A DNA stretch of 20,599 nucleotides from Hypsibius dujardini (GCA_001579985.1 LRSR01006235.1:1-20599), one strand, 5' to 3'; shown: positions 10,250 through 20,577, counted from the stretch's first letter. Numbers and translations: made by a program. The notes: generated by a model not told the origin, from the sequence alone.

Positions 10250-11834
10250 ATGAAAAAGATAGTGTTGCTTTGCGTGGGGAGTTTCAATCCGATTACCTTC
10301 ATGCACCTACGGATGTTTGGTAAGTTTGATATGGATTGATTTAGGCGACGCGTTTTAATCAACCGATCAATTTAACTTGTTGAAGCAAAAATCGCTCCTT
10401 AACTGGATGGACTTATCACTGTCATTAGTGTGCTTTAAATGTTAACACTCACACAAGCAGCGTGTTGTATTGGATTGATTGGTTGATTTGACTTTGATTT
10501 CATTCTGTCTCTTCTCTCCTTTCCCACCTATTTTATGGTCGGGGAAGAGGGCTTGTCATTTTTTTGTATCAAGTTTTATTGCGACTTTACAAACGAGTTT
10601 ATGGAGCGGGTGATTGATTGCCATTAACGAAAATGGGTTTATCATTCACTGTCAGTGCTGGCGAAGGAGTATCTCTACGACAAACTGCAGTGGAACGTGT
10701 TAGAAGGACTAATCTCTCCTGTCCACGATGCTTACAAGAAAAAGGTATGGTGCGGTATGGCTTAGCGTCGCTTTTACTTTCTTAAGGCTTCTTAAGTTAA
10801 AGGCGAAGCGATCAGGTACCGTACGGCACGGCATGTGGTTTTGTTGAAGGATCTCTCCATTGATTGCTTGATATAAGCACTTAATCTCTGCGGTGTATTG
10901 ATGGATTGATTGATTGATGCATTATTTCGTGAAGGGATTGCTTGATCGTTACAGAATCTCGCTCCTTCCCATCACCGTGCGAAGATGCTTGAACTGGCGA
11001 TAAATGAGCACCAGATCCCTTGGATTAAGTGAGTAGAAGTTAGGAATTGGACTGTCATCAAGTATGTTGAGCTCTTGCTTTGTTTGGCTTGAGGCTTTCC
11101 ACGTGGGAAGTGGAGCAAGAAGGATGGAGCAAGACTCTCGACACTATGGACCACCATCAAGTCGTCCTCAACGGTAGCGCTCAACTTGACACAACCAAAG
11201 ACGTCAATAGTGATGACCACGTGCAGGTGATGCTTCTCTGCGGGAGCGACCTTGTTGAGTCCTTTTTGGTTCCTGGTCTCTGGTCGGAAGTTCAAGTAAG
11301 AAATGATGCCCTGTCCCTCCATACTGTATACCGCTCGGTGGTCGACCTGACACTTGGCGAGCATACATCTAGTTAAACGAACCTTCAGAGAGCTGGGCGC
11401 AGAAAGATACATTGACGTGTGTGTGTGTGTGTTTCAGCTGGAAAGAATCTGCAGAGGCTTTGGGGTTGTGTGTGTGACTCGGGAAGGCGTCAACATACAA
11501 GACACAATTCGTGGCTCCCCTCTGCTTTCTAAATTCGCAGTAAGATAGGGATTTTGTCAAAAGGCCAAAAGCCTTTGTACTTGAGAAAGTGTTCTCTTTC
11601 GTTTATTTGCAGGACGACATTGTCATCGTTCCAGAATGGTTTCCGAATCAGGTGTCATCAACGAGTATTCGGTAATAATTCTTTCCGTTCTGCGAAAAAG
11701 ACAAGTTACATTAATTTTTCGCTTCTTGCAGAGCTGCAGTGCGAAAAGGCTTATGCATTGGAATGCTCGTGCCCATGACGGTGGCCGCCTACATCAAACA
11801 ACATCGACTCTATCATGGCGATACTCAAATGTGA
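10250..11834 (+). CDS. NMNAT: Nicotinamide/nicotinate mononucleotide adenylyltransferase (NMNAT), 7 exons
   Basis: Joins NMN or NaMN to the AMP part of ATP, giving NAD or its deamido form and pyrophosphate: the last step of NAD synthesis. Exons: 10250-10319, 10656-10744, 10955-11028, 11094-11295, 11438-11539, 11613-11671, 11732-11834; 699 nt, 232 aa. The nucleotidyltransferase signature GSFNPITFMH (residues 10-19) carries the (H/T)xxH-type motif, followed by GLISPVHDAYKKK, HHR, STWE, LLCGSDLVESF, VCVTREG and the C-terminal ATP-binding SSTSIR (194-199). It is shorter than human NMNAT1 (279 aa), mainly because the variable loop before LLCGSD is short; no nuclear localisation cluster stands out there. 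The intron before exon 5 ends in a GT run and TTTCAG. The terminal codons CAA ATG TGA overlap a donor (GTGAGG), so the last exon may instead splice into UROS. No AATAAA is visible between the two genes. Confidence 0.95.
10855..10920. repeat. TTGA-rich repeat in NMNAT intron 2
   Basis: ttgattgcttgat, then tattgatggattgattgatt, inside intron 10745-10954. The same word family occurs in NMNAT intron 1 (around 10330-10370 and 10470-10500). Confidence 0.75.
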
Positions 11835-11931
11835 GGACTCCATTTAATTCGCTTTTTATCACGCAGAACAGACGTTCTGCATGATAATTCTGTTAGGAAC
11901 TTTTATCAGTTGTTCCCCTCGATTTTTCAGT
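11831..11931 (+). promoter_or_regulatory. NMNAT-UROS junction: donor over the stop codon, acceptor before the next ATG
   Basis: The sequence CAAAT|GTGAGG puts a good 5' splice site across the NMNAT stop codon (donor GT at 11831-11832). The pyrimidine-rich tract cccctcgatttttcag ends at 11930, one base before the UROS ATG. Splicing the two removes 100 nt, within the intron sizes of these genes, and joins AT to T, giving Ile and then Met of UROS in frame. Read alone, the acceptor could instead receive a spliced leader. Confidence 0.7.
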
Positions 11932-13342
11932 ATGGAACCCCTAGTATTTGTATTCAAAGCGACCAAGTCTGCTGATACTGCTGATCCCTTCGTGGAGGTG
12001 GGTCAAGGAGGTTGGGAAATGCGCAACTCACCTTACTGATGCATGTGGTTGTAGTAAAGTGCGTGTTAATAGGTCTTGCAACAACTCCATTTTCGCGTGG
12101 CCCTCATCCCGGTCCTGACCTTCCAGTTTCTCGGTCTGCCCGAATACCAAGCTGCTCTTTATCAGCCGGAATGCTACAGGTATACATGAAGAATATTGTA
12201 AATCATGGATATTTACAGCAACTTCTTCACAGCGGTCTTATTCTCACCTCGCCTCGCACGGTAGAAGCTCTGGCTTTGGCCATCAAATCGAACGAAGATG
12301 GTAAACAAGATAGTACTGTACGAAGAGAAGTATACGAATTGAAACAGCCGGTTGGGAAACCGTTAGTAGATAAAGGCACTCTGTTTCATTTCATACGCTT
12401 CCCTTCGTACTACCGTAGTACTGGTAGTTGTACTACGGAGGTTGGAGGTTGCTCCAATAACTGATGGTTTTGTTGCAGTATGGCAAAAGAAGTATTTGGC
12501 TGAATGGAATGCAAAGCCAGTATATGTTATCGGAGAAGGAACAGCAGCCTTAGCTAGTACGCTGCAGTTTGTTTTGGATTAGGAGTGCACCAAGGGTTTT
12601 TTTAGGCTTCAATTTCATGACAATACGCTTCGTTTTTCGTAGGAGAGATCGGTCTGACATCAGTTTGCGGGGATACAACTGGTTGTGAAGTTAATTTGTC
12701 GGAATTTATTAGAGGTCGGAAGGAGTTGCATGAAAAGAAGCTGCTACTTCCCTGTGGAGACTTGCGCCTGGAAACGCTGAGACTTTCACTCATCGAGCAG
12801 CGTATGTTCCTTTGACGAAGCAAATTAAATTCACCCCATGCTTATTTATGGATTAATTTTGATTACCTTTTTCTCAGAGATTCCTGTGGAGTTTGTGGAA
12901 GTATATGAGACATCCGCTCACCCGAAGCTGGTCGCGACAGTCCACGAGAAGCTTGCATTAGAGGTGAGGAATTGATATTGGAGCAAGGCTTTAAACGTTC
13001 AATTCCTCCTATGTCAATTCACAAATATCTATTCGAAACAGGGCTTCCCAGATGTGGTAGTATTCTTCAGTCCGTCAGGTGTGCAATTTATGGACGAAAT
13101 TCTTCGGGCTGAGAGTGTCGCCTTCAAACAAGCTAAGGTACACTCAAAGTCGCACCTTTTGCTCGAATGTCTTGATATGTCAGGAACTAGCTATGTCAGG
13201 AACTAGCTGGATGAATTATTTGCAGTATGTTGCGATTGGACCTACTACAGCGGAAGCACTGAAGAGTGCCGGCTATCCGGTCAGTGCAGTCGCCAATAAG
13301 CCTACACCGGACGGCGTCGCACAGGCTGTCAAGACTCTTTAA
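11932..13342 (+). CDS. UROS: Uroporphyrinogen-III synthase (UROS, HemD family), 8 exons
   Basis: Cyclises hydroxymethylbilane with inversion of ring D to uroporphyrinogen III, the fourth enzyme of haem synthesis, normally cytosolic. Exons: 11932-11997, 12073-12179, 12233-12300, 12479-12556, 12643-12801, 12878-12963, 13042-13137, 13226-13342; 777 nt, 258 aa against 265 in human. Conserved blocks: VALIPVLTFQFLGLP, SGLILTSPRTVEAL, AEWNAKPVYVIGEGTAAL, LLLPCGDLRLETL, EVYETSAHP, VVVFFSPSG and VAIGPTTAEAL. Tyr169 and Thr228 fall where the family has its conserved active-site Tyr and Thr. The fourth donor (GTACGC at 12557) was chosen by phase; it leaves a junction one residue shorter than human, so it is the least certain one. 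The ATG lies one base after an acceptor (gatttttcag, ending 11930), so no ordinary 5' UTR is visible. An AATAAA lies 174 nt past the stop. Confidence 0.93.
13177..13208. repeat. 16-bp tandem duplication in the last UROS intron
   Basis: atgtcaggaactagct occurs twice without a gap, 17 nt before the acceptor of exon 8 (exon starts 13226). Confidence 0.9.
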
Positions 13343-13515
13343 TTTTTCATACTCGGTAATTTTTCAACGTGTGATTCTATTTTTCATACCGGTTTAGTAG
13401 ATTATAGACAGTGCGGAGAGTGGACAGACGATTTAAAGGATTTTGCAGTCATGGTATAACGTTTTTGTTTGTGGTACCCTTTTACCTTATTCTCATCACC
13501 GTTCAATAACAGTTA

Positions 13516-13521
13516 AATAAA
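13516..13521 (+). terminator. Polyadenylation signal AATAAA for UROS
   Basis: Canonical AATAAA in agttaaataaagtgg, 174 nt after the UROS stop. It is the first such hexamer I see on this strand after the NMNAT start of coding, consistent with one 3' end for both genes. Confidence 0.55.
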
Positions 13522-13579
13522 GTGGATAGATAACGGATAATTACACTTGACGATTTGCAGAATTGTCAAGGCCAGGATA

Positions 13580-13908
13580 GGGATCATCCACATATTACGT
13601 AATCAAAAATAAGTTTTACCGTAAAATTTTACCACTAGTCCACCCCTGGCATCAAATGTAATCAGTAAAACGACCACCCTCGTTTGGTAATCACAACGTA
13701 ATTAATGAACCGACCACCTTCCATGTCCATATTGTTTTTCAAATGGGCGCTCAAATTTTTTTTATTCAGTGTTGGTCACCTACCCTTTGCCCTACGTAAT
13801 CAATAGTAATCACCTCACGCGAGGACCCTCTCGTTTGTCATCAAAAGTAATCGCAAGTCCAGGCTACCCACCGATACTCCCTTGATTACGTAATATGTGA
13901 ATGATCCC
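13580..13908. mobile_element. MITE copy 2 (329 bp), same orientation as copy 1
   Basis: Starts GGGATCATCCACATATTACG and ends as its near-perfect inverse (cgtaatatgtgaatgatccc). The interior aligns along its length with 6736-7066, including the shared blocks 'actagtccacccctg' and 'cagtaaaacgaccaccctcg'. TA precedes it (13578-13579); the right side reads TT, probably a mutated TA. It lies about 240 bp past the UROS stop. Its ends match each other better than those of copy 1. Confidence 0.85.
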
Positions 13909-14826
13909 TTGTGAGGGCACTATGTGAAGACTGGCCGATGATGCAACTCAATTTCCAATTGAGTTTTCAAAGAGATAGAGTTGAGAATAATTGAGTGCAA
14001 CTGGCTGGAATGGATGGCAAAAATGGTGTCTGGAATGGACCAGATTTCTTGCAGTGGTATGTGTATTATTCGCACCCACCTGTAGAACAAAATACAAGGA
14101 AATTGTGCAGAGTAAGTTGACTTTAACGCAAAGAATCAGGTTGGACTTTTTTTGTAAAGCAATTAATAATACTCACTCATGCCACTCACTCATTGTCAGC
14201 CAGAGCCCTAGAAAAATTAAACGTTCGGTAATCAGGGAAGAGAAAGTACAAAACAAGAGATAATTCCACAGGAAAGAATTATGCCAAAATTATAATGACA
14301 ATTATTATCAGAGTCTCTAAAATGGATAATAAGAAATTGATTCGTCAACTCCCTCGTTTTAGGGTAATGGACCAATAGGTTAATGGGTAATGGACCAATA
14401 GGTTTCGGCTCAATAAGTCTCTGAGAGGTTGATGAAAACAATTAAGCATCATAAGTACGCCTAGCGACATATATTTTTACTGAACAAGCGTAATGCTTTT
14501 TCGCCGCTTAGCAGTTTTGTTTTATAAACGTCATCTCCCCACAAGTGTTCATGCAGCTACGGCAGACTCTAGCTGTACCGTGGGTTAATCCTACTAAACA
14601 ATCGTTTAGCTGGCAAGTTGATAATCATTTACGCTAGTCAGCAATCGACAGCGCATTGTACCTACAGAATACCAGAGCATTTAACTGCATCGTGTGCCAC
14701 ACGCGTCATTCATGTAAATTATTATTATATTAACATATATTTGAAAAATGTGCACATCTTTGCCGTGTAATTTATTGCCGACACGTGTATTCGCTGGGAG
14801 TGTAATATACTAATATTAATTAATTA
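13909..14826. other. Intergenic region before the HtrL-like gene
   Basis: No gene seen. A 23-24 bp direct repeat (ggtaatggaccaataggtt twice) lies at about 14362-14405. The last 130 bp before the ATG are AT-rich with atatta words; I cannot place a promoter with confidence. Confidence 0.5.
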
Positions 14827-16241
14827 ATGCACGAGCATCGTAACGAGAGAGATACCTTGCCAGTCATGGGTTTGTCGGCGAAAGATTGGTTTCTTTTTTA
14901 TCTCATTGCCGCGTTACAAACAGCTTGGTGTCTCAATTTGACACGCCGAACGCTTTTTGTCTTAATCGTCGGGACCGTTCTCTTTGCCGCTTTTTCCTAT
15001 GACCGCTGCAGCAGGACACGGATCTCACGGTCAGCATCACAGAGTGAGTATATATCAGCGGAATCACATCCACTTCCTCCGGTGACTGTGGTCACGGCCT
15101 ATTACAACATTCCCTCCAAATTCAGTCCGAAAACGTACTTGCAATGGATGGAGAATTTTTTGGCAATTATCCCCTGTCATCTGTACGTTTTTACGGAAAA
15201 CGCCACGTTGGCTGAGCTCGTCAGACTGAGACGGCGATTTGCTGATCGGACCAAATTTGTGGTGCTACCGTTCACAGAGCTGAAAATGGCAAAAAGGTAC
15301 AGTGAAATTGAGTGGCACATTCTGTAGTATGCAGATTGATTGGTATAAAAAAAAAATTTTACTGAGTACCATTTTTTCCGTGCCCATCTAAGTACTTTTG
15401 TACTACATCCTTTTGTACTAAGTACAACTGTAACAACAGTTGTCCCGGGTAGATCTAAAAGCGCCCATCCCATCCCATCCCATCCCATCCCATCCCATCC
15501 ATGCTCCGTTCATACATTGCATAGACAAAATGCTCCTCTCTCGTTCATCCCAGAATGGACGTTTGGAAAGAGCAGCTACAAATGGACCACGAACACTTTC
15601 AGCGGCGCTCTGGCTGGACAGTGACATGGCAAGGCCTGCCGGTGTTTAACGGTGATCATACAAACGTTCCTCTCCACTCACCGGAGCTGTACGTGATCTG
15701 GAACGAGAAAGTGAAATTCCTCACTGCCGCTGCGAAGGACAACCCATTCGGCTCGGACTACTTCCTCTGGACGGACATCGGTTCCTTCCGTTCACAGCGT
15801 GCGGCCAAGAACCTCATCAACTTCCCCGATCCAGTTCGGGTCGCCACGGAACTGGGCGAGAGCAAGGTCTTCTTTCTGGAGGTTAATATATTAATAAATT
15901 ATCAAATCAAAATAATATCAATTTTATTTATTTTAATTTGGTACTGCTAATAAATGTATCGTCCTTTAATAATACAGGTGTACCCGTTCTCCTCGGCGGA
16001 CCGAGCCCTGAATCCGGTCAGCGGACTACCGGAACGGGATTTCCGTCTGGACATCCGTCTGGGAGGTGGGATTTTCGGCGGTCACGTCAAAGCCCTGGCG
16101 CGGTATGACGCGGTCTATTACGAAACCATGGGACGGATGGCCACGGCTGGAAGGTTCGTCGGAAAGGATCAGAATGTTATGTCATCGGTGGCTGTCATGT
16201 ATCCCGATTTGGTGCGTCTCGTTGCCGGCGGGGGTGACTAG
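14827..16241 (+). CDS. HtrL/YibB-family membrane-anchored protein, 3 exons (possible early stop)
   Basis: Resembles the HtrL/YibB family, glycosyltransferase-like proteins whose activity is poorly known. Exons: 14827-15296, 15554-15881, 15978-16241; 353 aa. The N-terminus has two hydrophobic stretches (about 21-35 and 42-57), followed by a Ser-rich stem. This suits a type II Golgi or ER anchor with a lumenal catalytic part. Family features: VTVVTAYYNIP at 86-96, LYVFTEN, HSPELYVIWNEK at 198-209, YFLWTDIGSFR at 226-236 with acidic Asp231, RLGGGIFGG, and GKDQNVM near the end. The first ATG gives residue 1; Met14 is an alternative. In-frame TAG at 16239 ends the frame just after a GGGD stretch. 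The same frame continues WFGQFFFSQLADC after it, so this may be a truncating mutation, or the last splice may differ from my model. It converges on the BCH gene. Family assignment rests on motifs recalled from the family, not on a search. Confidence 0.78.
15464..15501. repeat. (CCATC)n microsatellite in intron 1 of the HtrL-like gene
   Basis: About seven and a half perfect CCATC units in the 257-nt intron 15297-15553. Just upstream are small palindromes (agtacttttgtact; acaactgtaacaacagttgt). Confidence 0.95.
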
Positions 16242-16469
16242 TGGTTTGGGCAGTTCTTTTTCTCGCAGCTGGCGGACTGTGACGCTTTCCGAGTTTTTAT
16301 GTGCCCTTTGGCGTGCCATATTTGCGACAGCTAAGCGGGAACTATTACGGTTCCCGCCGTAACGGTGTTGACGGTGTTGCTGTTGGCTGTCCGTTTTGTG
16401 AATAATATAATATCTTAATCTTGGTCTTTAACCCCCTTACTAGTACTATCACAGTCTGTAAACCCTTAC
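16242..16469. other. Sequence after the HtrL-like stop, possible 3' UTR or lost coding tail
   Basis: The HtrL frame continues open from 16242 to a TAA near 16333 after the in-frame TAG. Beyond this only non-coding sequence is seen before the 91-bp repeat. Confidence 0.45.
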
Positions 16470-16830
16470 GTGCTGTTGTTCCTTTCTGGACATCATGTTC
16501 CACTGCTCTACTGACCATCGTTCCGCTAGTTCATGTTCCCTTGTACCAAAACGTTGTTAGCCAATATTTTTCCTTGTTTGACATCCTGTTCCATTGCTCC
16601 ATCTACCATTGTTCCGTTAGTTTATGCTCCATTATGCCAAAGCGTTTTTAGTCAATTCTGTTTCTTTTTGGATATCCTGTTCCATTGCTCCATTAACCAT
16701 TGTTCCGTTAGTTTAAGTTCTATTTTATCAAAAAGTTACCAGTCAATCTGGTTCCTTTTTGGACATCAGGTGAAACTGCTTCATCAACCATTGTTCTGCT
16801 AGTATAAGTTCCGCTGTAACTTAAAGTTAT
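16470..16830. repeat. 91-bp tandem repeat, four diverged copies, between convergent genes
   Basis: The landmark GACATC (or GATATC) before the TGTTCC word occurs at 16489, 16580, 16671 and 16762, exactly 91 bp apart. Each unit also carries accattgttccgttagtt. Copies 2 and 3 are most alike; the outer ones are more diverged. It lies between the HtrL-like gene and the BCH gene stop. Confidence 0.9.
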
Positions 16831-17094
16831 AGTATGACTGGAGAGCTCCATTAGTTCCATGCACCTTTAACTATGGTTTGTGTTCCATTCATATTGTTCC
16901 ACTCAACCAGGTTTCATGACGCATAAACCGCAAGCCGGAAGACACGCGCTCAATTACGCAGACATAAACAGACCAATCACATGCACCAAAGAAGTGAAGA
17001 TACGGAAAGCAACCCAACGTTCTCAATGTTCTCGTTGCACATGGAACATCTTTTCGCGTCCATACATATACATGAGAAACAGTAACTCGACCAA
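16831..17094. other. Probable 3' UTR side of the BCH gene
   Basis: Non-coding sequence between the 91-bp repeat and the BCH stop codon at 17097-17095. No polyadenylation signal for the minus strand could be assigned. Confidence 0.45.
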
Positions 17095-20000
17095 TTAAAA
17101 GCTGCATTTTCGCAGCAAAGCGAAACGACTAGCCGTGTTGGTGTCGCTCACCGCTTTGGCCGTGTTCCACTTGGCCTCGTCCTCCCTGATGCACGACGGA
17201 ACGTCGAGTCGTTCGAATTCCCCCTCAGTCATGCCCAGGCTGCCTCGCAGGGACTCCAGCCTGTCCACATAGCGAATCTTGTTGTAAAAACTTCCACTAA
17301 GAAGCCACAGAGACAAAAGGAGCAATTAACATGATCTACACTCAGTGAAACAGTTCCTGCTTGCCTGCCTGCCTGCCTGCTTGCCTGCCTGCCTTAATTG
17401 TGCTGATAAGCGACACCACGAACGAACCTGAGGAACGCTCGACCGATAGTCTGCAGTTGCGCCTTCAGCCAGAAATTCGGATGGACGATGATGAGGTCCT
17501 GTAGATTTTTTTGCATTCTGCGCGGGCGAAAAAAGGAAATAGGGTTACACTTTGTCCTTAAGCTGTCTTCTCAAAGAGTTCTTAAAAAAATTAGTTCAGA
17601 ATACCGGCGATCGATCATCTTGTAGCACTGATGCAGCCAGCTAGTTGACGGATAAATGGCCGCCGGAACAGCCCCGTTGAAGTAGATCAACGTGCACTGA
17701 TGATCCGCCAGTAAATCCAAGGTACTTGTGAAGTAGCTGCAAATAAATTCAAAAGCAGCTTAAACAGATGCATTTTAAAACTTCAGAGATTGCTATAGCT
17801 TTCATATTTCCCGTTAATGTTGTTTCAATAACTCATTTGCATATAAATAAAATATTAAATAGAGCATCTACCGACAAAGTGGATTCAAATAGAATTTTTT
17901 TTATTTAAAATAAAGTCATATTTTAATTTCAGTACATCAAATGAGATTTGCAATCAAACATTCAAACATTTAAAGTAAATTACATTAAGGGATTTTAGAT
18001 TAAAATATGGAATTCTATTTTCGTGACTTTAAATGAAATAAACGTGTATTTTATTTAAAAAGAAAAGAGCCATTTTAAATATGTTTTAAATATATTTAAA
18101 CAACTCCATTTCTCTTGTCTTTCAACACGAACGCCATTCAGAAGGAGAACTCGAATCCACGGAATTATGAGGAACTTAGGAGTTTTTCATGTTTTGACGC
18201 GCGTTCTGTTTGCTCGTTCTGAAAGTGCGAACAAGAACGAACAAACTGAGCGAATTTTGTGCTCGCCGTTGGACGTACCGGAAGATGTTCTGCATTAGGA
18301 ACTCATATCGCGGAGTGCTGCGAGCCGGCAGATAGCACGCAAAGAAGCAGACCGTGGCTCCTCCCTTATCGCCACTGTCATTCTGTGCGAGGTGAACCTC
18401 TAGGACTTTTTTATAATTCTCCATCGCTTCCATGTCGATGGCCCACACTGTCTCCTCTTCCTTATCGTGGAGTTTTGCTGCCTTTGTTGGATTTAATGGA
18501 GTCGTTTCAGTCGCAGCGGATGGGTTGACTCGGAGATCGGTCGGAGAAGATAGATCGCTGTCACAATCTGAAAAATGGATTTAACTGCTTATTTACCGAG
18601 TCTTTCTAGAACTCCAAATTTATTAAAATATTTTAGCACAAAGAGAAAAAAAACACAAGAAATGTAGATTAGACACAACATAAGTCAATTTAAATTCGTC
18701 TATCAAAATTTATTAGTTATTTAATAACAATAAAAATTACCTCAGTTTCTTGAACTTCAAGAACGAACAAATAAAAATAAAGAATAACAGAAATACTTCA
18801 ACAAGGAAAGGAAAAATAATACATGAATAATAAAAATAATAAAAAATACCTAAACTTCTTGAACTTTAGGAAAGAAAAACAAATGTCCGATTAAAAATAT
18901 CTGACCTCCGTCGAAGCTGGTGCTATCCTTCCCGTGTCCAGAACTGGTCGCGCTTCCAATCAGAGCGGCATTGTCGCTGTCAGAATTCTCGGCATCCACA
19001 CTCGTGGTTGTCGTCTTCTTCTGGCGTTTCAATTTCGGTTCCGTAGTCGCGGAATGGCCTTCGACTTTAGCAACCGAATCCAGATTGTATGGAGCGGATG
19101 AATCAATCTGATCCTGCCCAGTTTTCATCACACCGAGGCTTTTAGCCTCGTTCGCTTCGTTTTGTGCGCGCGACAGTTGGAACAGTTCACGACGTTGGTC
19201 GTCGACGGTCGCTTTGGGACCGTTCGGCGCTGTTCGGCCTAAGCGAACGGATTTTGTGTGAGTTACAAGTAATTCGTCGCCATCCGCGGAAGTTGCCGGA
19301 ATCAAATGCTCCTCGCTTGGCACTGCAGTGTCCGACGTCGAAGGAGTTGATGGCTCTGAAAGGAGGGAAAGTTGATCTGATCCCACATAACATGCGAATC
19401 AAATTGGTCTGATTTAACATTTTTTCCCACATGACATACGAACCATAAATTAAAAATCAAATTTTTATACAGTCATTTTCATTTCTCACTCGATTCGACC
19501 GTGATACGAACCATTTTTGTGTTCTTCATCTCTGGACAATTAGCGCATAAAGTGAGCGATTTTACCGGTCGTTTTATCCGAGTCCAGCGTAAGTCCTTCT
19601 TGAAGGTCGCTGCTGCTTTCAGTGCCACCGATGTTCATGCTGTTACGGCCTCCTCCCAGCGTGGTCTTTGTCAACATTTCCTCTTTGGAAAGTGTGTCGC
19701 CGTCGGTCCCACTCGTCCTGGCCGTTCCATCCGCAGTCAGACTGCCTCCGTGATCGGTCTCGTCATGTCCGTCTGTCTTGGTGTTGTTCTCAGACAACGT
19801 CCGAGCCTTCGGTAAATCAACATGGTCGGGACCCAGTCGCATGGTAGGTAGGTCTCCGACCTCGTGCGGGGTAGACAAATTGATATTTCCAGTATCGGCA
19901 GGGACTGTCGCGCTAATTGTCCTAACCCAGACAAGTTCTCCTGCAAGCACGCCGAACCAGTCAATAAAATGCCAATGAAATTGTGATGTAAATTCAAAAC

Positions 20001-20470
20001 ATGTTACCTTCATTTTCCGGAGAGTCGGTCGGGGTCTGAACAGGGCATTCAACGCGATGACATAACTGATCGCTGGAGACGCCCGCAGCTTCTGTCTGCT
20101 TGACCAAAAACGTCGCGTTTCGGTCCTTCGATTCGTGGGCGAGCGCCTTGTCTGAAGGAGGAATATGGGCCTGAGGTTCGTTTTCCGTCAGCATGACACT
20201 TTTGTCGGCGGCGAGATAACCCGGTGATCCCGGAGCGGAAGATGTAGCCGTAGATGGGGCCTCACATGCAGGGGTAGCCTTGCTGGGAACTCCGTCGGTG
20301 GTATCAGTACCGTTCCACGGGGAACTGGTAGTAGGAACTTTTTTATCCGAGTTCGTTGCTGGTGAAGGAATTGTCGGAAAACTTTCCGATGTTGCAGTGG
20401 GGATTTGAGTGGAGGTGCCAGGTGTGGACTCGCTTTTTGGACCGTCAACCTGTTTTGTAGACAATGACAT
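17095..20470 (-). CDS. BNIP-2/caytaxin/PRUNE2-like protein with C-terminal BCH (CRAL-TRIO-like) domain, 7 exons
   Basis: Exons in coding order: 20470-20008, 19940-19566, 19355-18906, 18567-18279, 17736-17605, 17517-17428, 17296-17095; 2001 nt, 666 aa, all phases consistent. Residues 1 to about 465 are low-complexity and rich in Ser, Thr, Pro and acidic residues, so probably disordered. A basic patch KLKRQKKTTTT lies in exon 3. The BCH domain runs from about 465 to 630: VWAIDMEAMENYKKVLEVH, CFFACYLPA, YEFLMQNIFR, STLDLLADHQCTLIYFNGA, SWLHQCYKMIDRR, LQDLIIVHPNFWLKAQL and FYNKIRYVDRLESL. These match the order in BNIP-2, caytaxin and BNIPXL/PRUNE2. Such proteins are cytosolic scaffolds that bind small GTPases, their regulators and cargo adaptors; the partner here cannot be read. 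The long N-terminal region recalls PRUNE2/BNIPXL more than short BNIP-2. An in-frame TAA directly precedes the ATG, supporting the start, though an upstream non-coding exon is possible. Confidence 0.9.
17357..17394. repeat. (TGCC)n microsatellite in the last BCH-gene intron
   Basis: Nine TGCC/TGCT units inside intron 17297-17427. Confidence 0.93.
17737..18278 (-). other. Large AT-rich intron of the BCH gene
   Basis: A 542-nt intron splitting the BCH domain between NIFR and YFTSTLDLL. Rich in ATTTAAA/TTTAAAT words around 17880-18110; no coding or element seen. Confidence 0.8.
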
Positions 20471-20577
20471 TTAGTTCATTGGTTCCTTTATTTAAACCAA
20501 AATCCACAGTCGGCCGTCATCCTTTGTTTGAACAATGTGACATGGGTAGCACCGCATTGGAGCACGTATATTCCCGT

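Noticed and set aside
12012-12464. 150-codon open frame over UROS exons 2 and 3
   Set aside because: It is in the wrong frame for the UROS exons and crosses their splice sites; the HemD motifs lie in another frame.
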